Under the pieces are notes generated by a model. The model was not told where the DNA came from, searched no databases, and was given only the letters and a program-made list of their open reading frames with translations. Made by a program: the position numbers and the translations under genes. From Nanosynbacter sp. (GTDB lineage: Bacteria; Patescibacteriota; Saccharimonadia; Saccharimonadales; Saccharimonadaceae), in contig JARKOR010000064.1 in assembly GCA_029975625.1 (NCBI GenBank), positions 1-14,833 on the forward strand: 14,833 bases of DNA, in the 5' to 3' direction. The first letter of the stretch is position 1; the number at the start of each line of letters is the position of its first letter. Positions 1 to 7,378 of the stretch are shown here, in pieces.

Positions 1-98
1 TGAGCGATAGTAGCCGGAAGAAGGCTCTCTTGCGAGCGCTTGAAGATATTTCTGTGAACAAGCCCGACCAGAAAAGGTCATCTGATGGAGGTGGATAG
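1..98 (+). CDS. 3' end of an unidentified gene (partial)
   Basis: A plus-strand frame is open from the window edge (first full codon at 3) to a TAG at 96-98. It encodes about 31 residues beginning SDSSRKKALLRALEDIS and ending in a hydrophilic tail, RSSDGGG. The helix-like, charged composition fits the C-terminus of a real protein. The fragment is too short to name a family, and chance openness cannot be excluded. It lies 78 bp before array A and runs in the same direction. Confidence 0.3.
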   Translation, partial: SDSSRKKALLRALEDISVNKPDQKRSSDGGG

Positions 99-176
99 CT
101 AGCCTCTTGCATTTGATTTTTTTTGGTTTTCCATGGGAAACTTGAATATATTTATGTCCATCTGAAGGCTATACAA

Positions 177-430
177 CTATCCATATCTGCGAAGACGTGG
201 CCCAATTGAAACGTTGCGGGAATTTCGTAGCGATTTGTCCACGTAGTTGCCTATCCATGTCTGCGAAGACGTGGCCCAATTGAAACGCCGCTATCGATAT
301 TGCAACCTTAGTCATATTATTATCCTATCCATGTCTGAAAAGACGTGGCCCAATTGAAACCGCAAAACCTTGGCCTCGACGATATAGCCCATGTGGACCT
401 ATCCATGTCTGAGAAGACGTGGCCCAATTG
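177..430 (+). CRISPR. CRISPR array A: 4 repeats, 3 spacers, no recognisable leader
   Basis: 36-bp repeats begin at 177, 251, 325 and 399, separated by three 38-bp spacers. The repeat starts CTATCCATGTCTG and ends AATTGAAAC, so the 8-nt 5' handle is ATTGAAAC and the array reads on the plus strand. The first two repeats carry CTGCGAAGACG in the centre, the third CTGAAAAGACG and the fourth CTGAGAAGACG. The fourth stops after AATTG at 430 and lacks the last four bases (AAAC). The sequence before 177 shows none of the leader blocks found before arrays B and C. This looks like an old array remnant cut at its 3' end, where the array B leader region begins. Confidence 0.95.
399..430 (+). repeat. Truncated terminal repeat of array A
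   Basis: This copy matches the first 32 positions of the CRISPR repeat, with CTGAGAAGACG at its centre, then switches to unrelated sequence (CCATGCCC...). The terminal AAAC needed for a full 5' handle is missing. It marks the junction between array A and the leader region of array B. Confidence 0.9.
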
Positions 431-491
431 CCATGCCCTTGGTCCGCCATGGCAGGATTATGCAGAGAATTGAATTATGAGTGTTCAATGG

Positions 492-773
492 GAGCACTTG
501 GGCCGGAAATCTATTATAGAATGATTGCCCATTAAAGGACAAGTGGTTCCGGGAGGTCATTTGGGCTTGAAACCGCCCAGTAATACGAAAACTCCTGTGA
601 AGACATACGCACAATTAAAGAAATTATAAAGAGTATCGACGATCCGCGCTGAATCGGCGCATAGCGATAATAGATTAATAAAATTGATTAAATCTAAGAA
701 ACATTTGGCAGTCAGGTCGACCCGCGAAAAACGGCGTTATTTCGACAGCGGCGAAGACCTTAAAATGGCTGCC
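492..773 (+). promoter_or_regulatory. CRISPR leader of array B
   Basis: Two blocks are shared with the sequence before array C. The block at 492-613 matches 12677-12798 with few differences, including TATAGAATGATTGCC and AATACGAAAACTCCTGTGAA. The block at about 755-773, TTAAAATGGCTGCC, abuts the first repeat. The block-to-repeat spacing is nearly the same in both leaders (160 versus 161 bp between), although the sequence between has diverged. AT-rich stretches around 621-631 (AAATTATAAAG) and 668-690 could hold the TATA element of the pre-crRNA promoter. Leader sequence drives transcription and directs spacer insertion at the first repeat. Confidence 0.8.
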
Positions 774-1102
774 CTATCCATGTCTGAAAGGACGTGGCCC
801 AATTGAAACTCGAATGATTCTTCCATCTCTTTCACCCCAGAGATCTATCCATGTCTGAAAGGACGTGGCCCAATTGAAACAATCTTGTCCGGGTTGTGCA
901 ACAATCCTACAGCGCGGACTATCCATGTCTGAAAGGACGTGGCCCAATTGAAACCCTGTTTCTGATTTTATTTTGTGCTTTCATTTAATCCCCTATCCAT
1001 GTCTGAAGAGACGTGGCCCAATTGAAACACCTTAAGGGAGGCAAAATAAGCATCATCTAAATTTATCTATCCATGTCTGGAAGGATGTGGCTCAATTAAA
1101 AA
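774..1102 (+). CRISPR. CRISPR array B: 5 repeats, 4 spacers
   Basis: Repeats begin at 774, 845, 919, 993 and 1067, with spacers of 35, 38, 38 and 38 bp. The first three have the central CTGAAAGGACG form that also dominates array C. The fourth has CTGAAGAGACG. The last copy (1067-1102) is degenerate and ends in AATTAAAAA. The leader at 492-773 and the decayed last repeat both show that the array runs on the plus strand, with the newest spacers at the left. It is short and probably little used for recent acquisition compared with array C. Confidence 0.96.
1067..1102 (+). repeat. Degenerate terminal repeat of array B
   Basis: Relative to the consensus, this copy has loop GGAA, C20 changed to T, C26 changed to T, and AATTGAAAC decayed to AATTAAAAA. 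The hairpin can still form because G9 can pair with the new T20 as a wobble. Such decay is typical of the leader-distal end of an array. Confidence 0.9.
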
Positions 1103-1204
1103 TTTGATTCCGCCATCGCAGATGATCCCTAATTTATATTTAGATGATCAATATGGTGGTGAGAAATTAAACCTTATTAATATCGTGCTACTACAAGAAG
1201 AGAA

Positions 1205-1225
1205 TTGTATAAATAAAAATATTAA
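1205..1225 (-). terminator. Possible T-rich terminator of the toxin-antitoxin operon
   Basis: Just past the stop codon of the 389-aa gene, the minus strand reads TTAATATTTTTATTT. Archaeal transcription often ends at such U-rich stretches without a hairpin. The assignment rests only on position and composition. Confidence 0.3.
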
Positions 1226-1229
1226 GTCA

Positions 1230-2399
1230 TCAAGCCTTTCTTTTGCCTAGAGCCTTAAGATCTTCCCGCTTAACGTTTTTCTTTGTTTTAAAATAACCGA
1301 GCGTATTTTCTTGTTGTTCGTTTGCAAGAGTCCGCAATCTAATTGCTTCCTTTGATTGCTGCTGCATATTAACTATTTTTATTGTTCTATCTAATCGACT
1401 TGCTTGTGCTGATTTAGTGGTCGATATTGGGACCAAGGCATCTTTGGGGTAGATTTCATCCACTTTTTCTCCCAAAGAATTCCATCTATAATATCCATAA
1501 TCTTCTATACTCAATAGTCGCCTGGAATTGTTCACCACATCTTTATTTTCTTTTAACCATTTATAGAAATCTGGATTGCGTCTTGGTCCTGAATGGTTTC
1601 CACCTAGACTATCCAATCCATTCCCAAAGGCCAAAAGGTCTCTAGCAGAAAGGACTTCTTGATCATTTATAGCTTTTCCATAATTTACATTTATAAAATG
1701 AATGAAATTATTTTCTTCATAACCCTGGAAAGCAAGACGTCGTTTAATAGCATCGATAGAAGGGAGGTGGCTGGTAATCATAGTTCCGTCAAAATCAATA
1801 TAAAATGCGTTAATGCCAGTATCAAGTCCGATATAAAAATCTATTAATTTATTCATAAATAGGGGGGCGAGGACTGGTATATATCCTAAAATTTTCTTTT
1901 TATTATGAATCATTATCTTTTCGTAGCACTGCTGGAGATATCCCAAAAATTCATTAAAATTATCTAAATTTATATTTCGTGCAACCTTTGGAATACTGGG
2001 TATCGGTGTTATATCAGAGAATGAATATGCGGTATTAATCAAAGTATCCACCTCACTCTCAGTTGGATATCGATCAGGATCATTTTTATTATTAAATTGA
2101 GTAATACACATCTGAGAACAATTATATAATTTGGATCGATTTTTTCTAGCTTTTTCGTTCTTTTTCTTATTATAATTCTTGTCTTCTGCCATTAATTTCA
2201 AAGATATATCATCGAATTTGAAAAATACTTCGCCAATAGATGTGAGATCCTTTGGAAAAACGGTCTCCTTATAAAAATCACCTGCGTTAAGGGATTTTAC
2301 AGGAGTTATTATTTTTGAAGAATTTATGTCAAACTCTAAACTTCGTAATTCCGTATCATTCGCCGAGACAAATTTTCGAATATTTAGTTCAGTATTCAT
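1230..2399 (-). CDS. Unknown 389-aa protein, third gene of a PIN toxin-antitoxin operon
   Basis: I do not recognise this protein with certainty. Visible blocks are TPVKSLNAGDF (32-42), DPDRYPTESEVDTLI (107-121), SFSDITPIPSIPK (126-138), GYIPVLAP (172-179), FYIDFDGTM (199-207) and SARDLLAFGNGLDSLGGNHSG (251-271), followed by a very basic C-terminal tail from about 330. The alternation of short hydrophobic strands and helices in 165-265, with DFDG and a Gly-rich segment, suggests an alpha/beta (perhaps TIM-barrel) enzyme. A distant tRNA-ribosyltransferase-like fold is only a guess. Its ATG overlaps the PIN gene stop as ATGA (2396-2399) and follows a strong GGAGGA site, so translation should be coupled. 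Composition is AT-rich like the two upstream genes and unlike the neighbouring cas genes. Confidence 0.8.
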   Translation of the reverse strand: MNTELNIRKFVSANDTELRSLEFDINSSKIITPVKSLNAGDFYKETVFPKDLTSIGEVFFKFDDISLKLMAEDKNYNKKKNEKARKNRSKLYNCSQMCITQFNNKNDPDRYPTESEVDTLINTAYSFSDITPIPSIPKVARNINLDNFNEFLGYLQQCYEKIMIHNKKKILGYIPVLAPLFMNKLIDFYIGLDTGINAFYIDFDGTMITSHLPSIDAIKRRLAFQGYEENNFIHFINVNYGKAINDQEVLSARDLLAFGNGLDSLGGNHSGPRRNPDFYKWLKENKDVVNNSRRLLSIEDYGYYRWNSLGEKVDEIYPKDALVPISTTKSAQASRLDRTIKIVNMQQQSKEAIRLRTLANEQQENTLGYFKTKKNVKREDLKALGKRKA

Positions 2400-2905
2400 T
2401 TGAGTAATTCCTCCAGGATGCTTTTTTTAATCCAGAATCCCGATTTTGTAAATGATTCATATATATCTTTACACTCTAGTTTGGATAAATCGGTTTTATT
2501 TTTCTCCCACAAAATTAATCCAACTGTACCCGTTAACTTGAGTCCTCTGCAACTTCCATCCGATTGAACAACGTTCCTTGCAGCGGTTTCATCAATTATA
2601 CAATAGTGTCTATCGCCATTTCTCATCCTGCGAAGAGCACAGCATATTACGCTTATTTCCCCTTCATGAAGGCCAGGATATCTATTTAGCATCCTTTCAT
2701 ATTCCGATTGATCAAAATCGTTTAATATTTCAAATGAGTTATATTTTTTAAATATTTCAAACGTTTTCCTATTTTTTTTAATTTCATCAAATACAATGGA
2801 GGATATAGCAATTGAATATCCATTCTTCTTGCATATTTCCAATATTTTTGGAGACCTTATATCTTGGAGTATACAAATAACTGAAGATGCATCAAATATT
2901 TTCAT
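2396..2905 (-). CDS. PIN-domain ribonuclease toxin (VapC/DUF3368-like)
   Basis: The 169-aa length and the N-terminal MKIFDASSVICIL fit the PIN superfamily, whose members are metal-dependent RNases. Candidate acidic residues are D5, E41 (VFDEI), E83 in GLHEGEISVICCA, and D105 in CIIDETAAR. The segment LKLTGTVGLIL (122-132) matches the TGT-G-L signature typical of DUF3368 proteins. The canonical DD at the third motif is DE here. It overlaps the upstream antitoxin gene by 14 bp and the downstream gene by 4 bp. DUF3368 PIN proteins commonly pair with UPF0175 antitoxins, which fits the upstream gene. The likely role is an RNA-cleaving toxin held in check by that partner, acting in dormancy or abortive defence; the target RNA cannot be told from sequence. 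Confidence 0.82.
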   Translation of the reverse strand: MKIFDASSVICILQDIRSPKILEICKKNGYSIAISSIVFDEIKKNRKTFEIFKKYNSFEILNDFDQSEYERMLNRYPGLHEGEISVICCALRRMRNGDRHYCIIDETAARNVVQSDGSCRGLKLTGTVGLILWEKNKTDLSKLECKDIYESFTKSGFWIKKSILEELLK

Positions 2906-3488
2906 TCGGATACGCCTTTAATTTATCTAGGAACTCTTCGATACATACCCCCGCTAGGGATGCCGCCTTAGCTAAGCTTATCTTGTCTTTCTTATATAAT
3001 GCTATTATATTAGGTATTCGTTTCTTAATCACATCGCCGAGAATTAAAGACTCCCCAGTAAAATTATGATATGAGAAATAAACGAAGGCAAGTAATTCGT
3101 CTTTGCTAAGATCATTTAATAGGCTCTTAAAGTCGGCTATCGCCTCTTTATATTCAGATGGGACCATACAATCAATGATCTTTGCAGTATTTTTACCTTT
3201 TTCAGTTAGCGTATAGCTATCATTTAATTTTTCTACTAGATTATATGATATTAGGTTTTTTAGACTGATTTCCGCAGGTTCGCTATATGGTCCTAATAGA
3301 CCTGGAATAAAATCAGATTTTTCTTTAATTTCTAAAATATAATTTGAAATCAAAAAAAACTCCTTTTGATAGAAAAGATTATCTCTAACAGGAGCATCGT
3401 TATTAGCATGAAGCAAGAGCAAAGCTACTTTATCTAAATCGCTCAAATACTCGATTAGCTCTCGCGAGTCTAAATCCATACTTATCAA
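2892..3488 (-). CDS. Winged-helix protein with UPF0175-like C-terminus, predicted antitoxin
   Basis: The protein has up to 198 aa. Residues about 15-105 resemble a winged helix: LDKVALLLLHA, then GPYSEPAEISLKNLISYNLV and a wing ending YTLTEKGK. The C-terminus (about 170-198) reads KISLAKAASLAGVCIEEFL, very like the helix-turn-helix signature of UPF0175 antitoxins (iSl.kAA.laGvs..eFl). It is first in the operon, directly before the PIN gene, as expected for an antitoxin that also represses its own promoter. The open frame begins with TTG at 3488; ATG at 3479 (MDLDSRELIEY) is an alternative and perhaps better start, because no clear ribosome site favours the TTG. The combination of an added winged helix with UPF0175 is longer than the usual short antitoxin. 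Confidence 0.75.
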   Translation of the reverse strand: MISMDLDSRELIEYLSDLDKVALLLLHANNDAPVRDNLFYQKEFFLISNYILEIKEKSDFIPGLLGPYSEPAEISLKNLISYNLVEKLNDSYTLTEKGKNTAKIIDCMVPSEYKEAIADFKSLLNDLSKDELLAFVYFSYHNFTGESLILGDVIKKRIPNIIALYKKDKISLAKAASLAGVCIEEFLDKLKAYPNENI

Positions 3489-4001
3489 TCCAAATCAGGA
3501 GTTGGAACGCCCTTCTCGCCTCAATTCATCAATATAAACTTTGCGCTTCTTATATATAGATTTTATGTGTGCACAACGAGAATATTCCGTCAAATCTCAA
3601 AAATTGAAATTACAAAATATAAAATAATAATTATTAGAATTAATTATACATATCTCCCAATCGACTCTTTCCTCTGAGTTTCTTCAATAATTCCAATGCC
3701 TGCTATCTCGGCGGAGTCTTGCCCTTTAATGCCATTTTAGAGTTTATAGGACGCTGGTTTGGGCAGCTCAACAAGTGTTCAGCGTTGTTCAAACGCCCAC
3801 CGGCATGCTTCAGATCGCTCTGCATCCTAGAAGACGCGCCAGAGGCTTCTGCCCATCGTCTTCCGTGTATCGTCTCGGCCAGCTTGAGACCACCTGCTCC
3901 ATCCGCCAATATATTCGCCTGGATGACGCGGTCCATTTTGATGGCTACGCTATCAAGGATTTGGGGTGAGCTAATGGATGATGGAAATGAGCATTAATTA
4001 G
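3489..4001. other. Intergenic gap with a composition switch and a possible decayed gene
   Basis: The first 200 bp are AT-rich like the toxin-antitoxin genes and hold their promoter. From about 3700 the base composition becomes balanced, like the cas genes. Within 3700-3990 a 77-codon frame is open on the minus strand (ATG at 3936, containing ANILADGAGGLKLAETIHG), while frames of 92 and 64 codons are open on the plus strand. None has a good ribosome site or a family I recognise. It may be a gene or transposase relic at the edge of an inserted segment. Confidence 0.4.
3530..3560 (-). promoter_or_regulatory. Candidate promoter of the toxin-antitoxin operon
   Basis: Two TATA-like elements lie upstream on the minus strand: TTTATATT at about 3532-3539 and CTATATATAAG at about 3549-3559. 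The first would place initiation some 30 nt before the predicted start codon. Archaeal TATA boxes have this composition, but AT-rich DNA gives such matches by chance. Confidence 0.35.
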
Positions 4002-4946
4002 TCACTGCGGCGGTTGATACTTATTCCTCAGCCAATCGTATATTTCGTCTGGAACTGGGCTGTTGTTACAGCGATGATGGAAAATTTCCGTTTGCAGCTC
4101 GCGTGTGGGGAATAGCATAGCATCTTCCCTCGTTACTGCATGAGCTTTTTGAGCATCCTCTCGCAGTTGTTCTAATACATTAGACAGGTAGGCTAGCCGC
4201 TCCATTACTCTATGGTGGTCGACCGATGTCTTAAACACCGCAAACATAATCGGAAGGACCAGTAGCATAGGGCCACTGAAATATTGAGTCACTGACCACT
4301 GTGCATTGAAACCAATGATGAGCAAGATGACAACCAAGATTGCGAGACCACTCCACAACAGTCCACGCCAGAATCCACCTAGCCCGGTGTTCCAGTACAA
4401 ATTCTCTTGTTGGCATTCGAGACGCGCTTGAGGCAAAGCAGCCGTTTTAATCAATGGGCTATAGCCGTACCAATCCCTGAGTCTGTCCCACTCTTTAGTC
4501 TGATTCTTTCGGCGCTTGAACCGCTCAACTGCCCAGTCGATTTCGTGATTATCCGGTGGTTGGGTTAAGGCACGATTCCAGGGAAGCTGCAAAACCTCAC
4601 AATCGAACACCTCCTGAATGCCCGCGGCCAGTATACGACGTTTTCGGATCACTGGCAATAGAAAGATCTCGGCCATGGCTACGATTGCAGCAAACAATGT
4701 GATCATGGCAGCGTACCCGCTGAAAGCGTTCAGCGCGCCTGAAACAAGCAAAGCGATTGTCGTTGCGACAATATACCATAAGTAGGTCCAATGTTTTTCC
4801 TCTGTGTAGAGCTGCCGCTGCGCAGCCAATAGACGAAGATTCTTTGGCTCATTCTGACGTTCAGATATGCCACTTGGTGTCATTGCCTGTATTAGTGTTG
4901 AACTCGAATTCCCGGTTGAGTTCATCATTTCTTCCCGTTCAATCAT
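4002..4946 (-). CDS. S-4TM-type four-helix membrane pore effector
   Basis: The 314-aa protein has four hydrophobic spans, at about 54-72, 78-99, 191-212 and 224-240. The loop between spans 2 and 3 carries EVFDCEVLQLPWN (112-124), LRDWYGYSP (156-164) and ECQQENLYW (177-185). The C-terminus has a helical stretch and EIFHHRCNNSPVPDEIYDWLRNKY (inside 287-310). This order matches the SMODS-associated four-TM effector family (S-4TM) as I recall it, known from cyclic-nucleotide (CBASS-like) defence, where it is predicted to open membrane pores when a second messenger accumulates. Its ATG overlaps the stop of the preceding RAMP gene (ATGA, 4943-4946), placing it last in the type III operon. I infer that it replaces the usual CARF-domain effectors. 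No CARF or SAVED sensor is visible, so the cytoplasmic loop or tail would have to sense the signal. Confidence 0.8.
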   Translation of the reverse strand: MIEREEMMNSTGNSSSTLIQAMTPSGISERQNEPKNLRLLAAQRQLYTEEKHWTYLWYIVATTIALLVSGALNAFSGYAAMITLFAAIVAMAEIFLLPVIRKRRILAAGIQEVFDCEVLQLPWNRALTQPPDNHEIDWAVERFKRRKNQTKEWDRLRDWYGYSPLIKTAALPQARLECQQENLYWNTGLGGFWRGLLWSGLAILVVILLIIGFNAQWSVTQYFSGPMLLVLPIMFAVFKTSVDHHRVMERLAYLSNVLEQLREDAQKAHAVTREDAMLFPTRELQTEIFHHRCNNSPVPDEIYDWLRNKYQPPQ

Positions 4947-6364
4947 GGTTCACGCCTCGTGATGATGTCCCATCCCTCGGCTTTCTCTTGATACAGCCGG
5001 AAATCAATCGGTCGCTTGAGATCCCAGAGTGCCTCGGCAATGGTGCGCCCCTGTTGATGTGATCTGATGATTACGGGGGCGGAGGCAGGCATTTTGATTA
5101 TAGCCATCTTTCTCTCGAACTCCGAATAACGGATCGGCTGTTTGAATTCATGCGCACGGTATTGAGGATACATGAAAAGCAGGTCTTCATGCGGCTGCCA
5201 ACTAAGAATCCGCGCCAGCCAGGTCAGAGCTTTCTGGTCAATGAATTCTGCAATCCTATATTCTGCCAATGATTCCATATCCCAGTTCACTACAGATACG
5301 TCCCGCAGTTCTAGAGCCTCTGGAATGCCCAATCCAACGGGACGTAGGTTGGCTGATTTGATAGCGAACTCGATTGAGCCATAGCCGTAAGCTTTGGCGT
5401 ATCCCAACTTATGACGGATGTGTTCACCGGGCTGTATGATGTTCTTCAGGAGCTGTAACAACGGTTGCGGTATACCATCAAGGTAGATGCGGAATCGTAG
5501 CGTCGTCTTTCCCGGTGCCATGCACTCAAGCCGCACGGGGTGAAACGTCCTCTGGTGGGACTTGTTCTCCGTGTAGATCCATTCGCCTTTTTTATGATCA
5601 TACTTCTGTATGCATTTTGCTGGGTTCTGATGGAAATAGAACTTGCGTCCCCTAAATTTTTCTCCAACAAACTCGGCCACCGGAGCATGACCTGGCAAAT
5701 TGCGTTCCCATACTCTCGCTGGCTCAAAATACCACCAATTCGATGCAGAAGGCTTGGCACCGCCCATGAAAGCTCCACCTCCAATGTCAGGTGCCCACCA
5801 ATCTTTCTTAAACGTGATAGCCTCCAGAGGAAGATAGGCGTCCTCCACCCACACTTTGCTCTTACGGGACTGCACTTCATATTCAGTTGGCTTGCCTTCG
5901 ATGACTGTACCGAAAAGATATGTGGCAACATCTAGCTTATCGGAATTTGCTTTAGGTTTGAATGCAGGATCTATAGCAGGCGGTGAAATTCGTCGATTGC
6001 CCCTTTTTGGATCATAGCTTTCGAATGCGTTAAAACCAACATGGCGTTCCCCAAACTCTTTAGGATAACTAGCATTTGCCCGAGAAACCCAACCGGCAGT
6101 TAGCGCTTCAGTGAAAGCCCTTAAACAGCCCTTTATAGTCGAAGCAGGGATGCATGGGAGACCACTATGACGGAAAAAGGAGCTCTTGCGTTCGGTTGCG
6201 CCATCCTCGACTTGACCCATCACATGGACAGGGGTCAACGCTTTAATTTCTATCTCTAAATACCCGCTGAACTTCTCACCCAGAGCGTCGAATTGCTCCT
6301 CTTTGCGCAAGATGGGTGCTGAAGGGAATGGCACGAAATCAAACGGATTAGGGTTGTGAGACAT
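4943..6364 (-). CDS. Large type III RAMP protein (TIGR03986-like)
   Basis: The 473-aa protein begins with NPFDFVPFP, as seen at the start of TIGR03986-family CRISPR RAMPs. RAMP motifs follow in order: LTPVHVMG (43-50), IPASTIKGCLR (72-82), YLFGTVIEG (149-157), GGGAFMGGAKPSASNWW (195-211) and the glycine-rich KLGYAKAYGYGSIEF (319-333). These are RRM-fold subunits that line the crRNA in the effector backbone or cap one end of it. The position equivalent to the Csm3 catalytic Asp looks like Lys/Ser (ERKSSFFRHSG), so RNA cutting by this subunit is doubtful. The C-terminal 130 residues have no motif I recognise. The start ATG has a GGGAGGT site 10 nt upstream and lies inside the end of the previous gene (17-bp overlap). 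Confidence 0.82.
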   Translation of the reverse strand: MSHNPNPFDFVPFPSAPILRKEEQFDALGEKFSGYLEIEIKALTPVHVMGQVEDGATERKSSFFRHSGLPCIPASTIKGCLRAFTEALTAGWVSRANASYPKEFGERHVGFNAFESYDPKRGNRRISPPAIDPAFKPKANSDKLDVATYLFGTVIEGKPTEYEVQSRKSKVWVEDAYLPLEAITFKKDWWAPDIGGGAFMGGAKPSASNWWYFEPARVWERNLPGHAPVAEFVGEKFRGRKFYFHQNPAKCIQKYDHKKGEWIYTENKSHQRTFHPVRLECMAPGKTTLRFRIYLDGIPQPLLQLLKNIIQPGEHIRHKLGYAKAYGYGSIEFAIKSANLRPVGLGIPEALELRDVSVVNWDMESLAEYRIAEFIDQKALTWLARILSWQPHEDLLFMYPQYRAHEFKQPIRYSEFERKMAIIKMPASAPVIIRSHQQGRTIAEALWDLKRPIDFRLYQEKAEGWDIITRREP

Positions 6365-7376
6365 CGGCGCAACCTCCCGTAAAATCTTTCAGATAATTTG
6401 CAAATCTTGGCAGCGTTTCAGGCGGTACTGCATATCGCATCCATATCCCCGCCAGGATGTCATTGCTGCGAATGCTTTCTGCTTCCTCTCGGAGGAATGA
6501 ATGGCCTTTAAGCTTCGGTGCATTATACCGACTCCAAAGCTCGTAAGCTTGATTCTGCACTTCCATTCTCCCACGCCCGATGCTGGAAAGCGCTCCAATG
6601 CGCAACATTCCATCATTAAGTTCACGTACCCACAGACCTACTAGTCCCAAGTCACAATCAAGCGGGTTGATAATTCGCAGATGTACTTTGATTGTCTCCC
6701 CACTTCTAACCTCCAGAAAGTGATGCAATCCCCCTGCGAGTGAAGCATGTGTTATGTGATCCAGTGGATTACGTACTGCCATCTCGCGGCGAACATTCTC
6801 TGGCCCATCGGCGGTCGTCATGCTGACACCACTTACATCCACCGGCCGCAATCCAGTCCCTGCAAACCTCTCAGTCTCTATATGCAGGCGGCCAGCGTTA
6901 CTCGGCATATCTGCCTCACTTTCATCCGCAGCTAGACCGAATAAAGAGGCAATCAATTCGCATCCAGTATTGCGTTTCTCTAAACCTTTTTGCAGGCAGA
7001 TCTTATGGTCAGCTATGCCGTCAGCATCATCCTTGGGCGGTTGGCTCAGAGCTGGATATAGCGTAGGATGAATCAAATGGCGTATGCTCCATGATCGCAA
7101 AGCACCACGGATGCTGCTGGGAGGCACAAAATGGTAGCTGTCTACATGCGTGCCACGTATTTCATAGCCATAATGCAGTGCAGCAACTTCAAATCCTTGC
7201 GAGTCCTTAGATTGCCATTTTAGCTGAAGATCATGGTACCGGGTCTTGGTCGATGCGCTGTCTCTGTAGGTGATTTGCTGACCATTACGGATGACCATTG
7301 GTGTCCTGCAAAGCAGCTCCCAGTCGGCCAGAAACACACTGTGCACACCACCTGCGAATAATTGATCGTTGTACAC
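6348..7376 (-). CDS. Type III RAMP (Cas7-like) backbone subunit
   Basis: The 342-aa protein has a RAMP layout: a first strand (VFLADWELLCRTPMVI, 14-29), FVPPSSIRGALRSW (83-96, the IPGSSLRG motif), LIASLFGLAAD (141-151), GRLHIETERFAGTG (162-175), NPLDHITHASLAGGLHHF (203-220) and a glycine-rich loop, IGALSSIGRGRMEV (260-273). It belongs to the crRNA-binding backbone group, and I cannot assign it to Csm3, Csm4, Cmr4 or Cmr6 by eye. Translation starts at GTG 7376, preceded by AGGAGGT ending 7 nt away, and the upstream gene's stop is only 2 bp before it. The next gene overlaps by 17 bp, so it is part of one translationally coupled operon. Confidence 0.8.
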   Translation of the reverse strand: MYNDQLFAGGVHSVFLADWELLCRTPMVIRNGQQITYRDSASTKTRYHDLQLKWQSKDSQGFEVAALHYGYEIRGTHVDSYHFVPPSSIRGALRSWSIRHLIHPTLYPALSQPPKDDADGIADHKICLQKGLEKRNTGCELIASLFGLAADESEADMPSNAGRLHIETERFAGTGLRPVDVSGVSMTTADGPENVRREMAVRNPLDHITHASLAGGLHHFLEVRSGETIKVHLRIINPLDCDLGLVGLWVRELNDGMLRIGALSSIGRGRMEVQNQAYELWSRYNAPKLKGHSFLREEAESIRSNDILAGIWMRYAVPPETLPRFANYLKDFTGGCADVSQP

Positions 7377-7378
7377 GC

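Noticed and set aside
103..176. Possible extra degenerate repeat before array A
   Set aside because: TTATGTCCATCTGAAGG at 151-167 resembles part of the repeat, but the spacing to 177 is wrong and neither the stem nor the handle is present.
399..614. 71-codon minus-strand frame across the array B leader
   Set aside because: It overlaps a CRISPR repeat and a leader block duplicated elsewhere, with no ribosome site or family match.
1122..1250. 42-codon plus-strand frame (MIPNLYLDDQYGGEK...) after array B
   Set aside because: It starts just past a decayed repeat, runs into the end of the opposite-strand 389-aa gene and resembles no known family; probably chance in AT-rich DNA.
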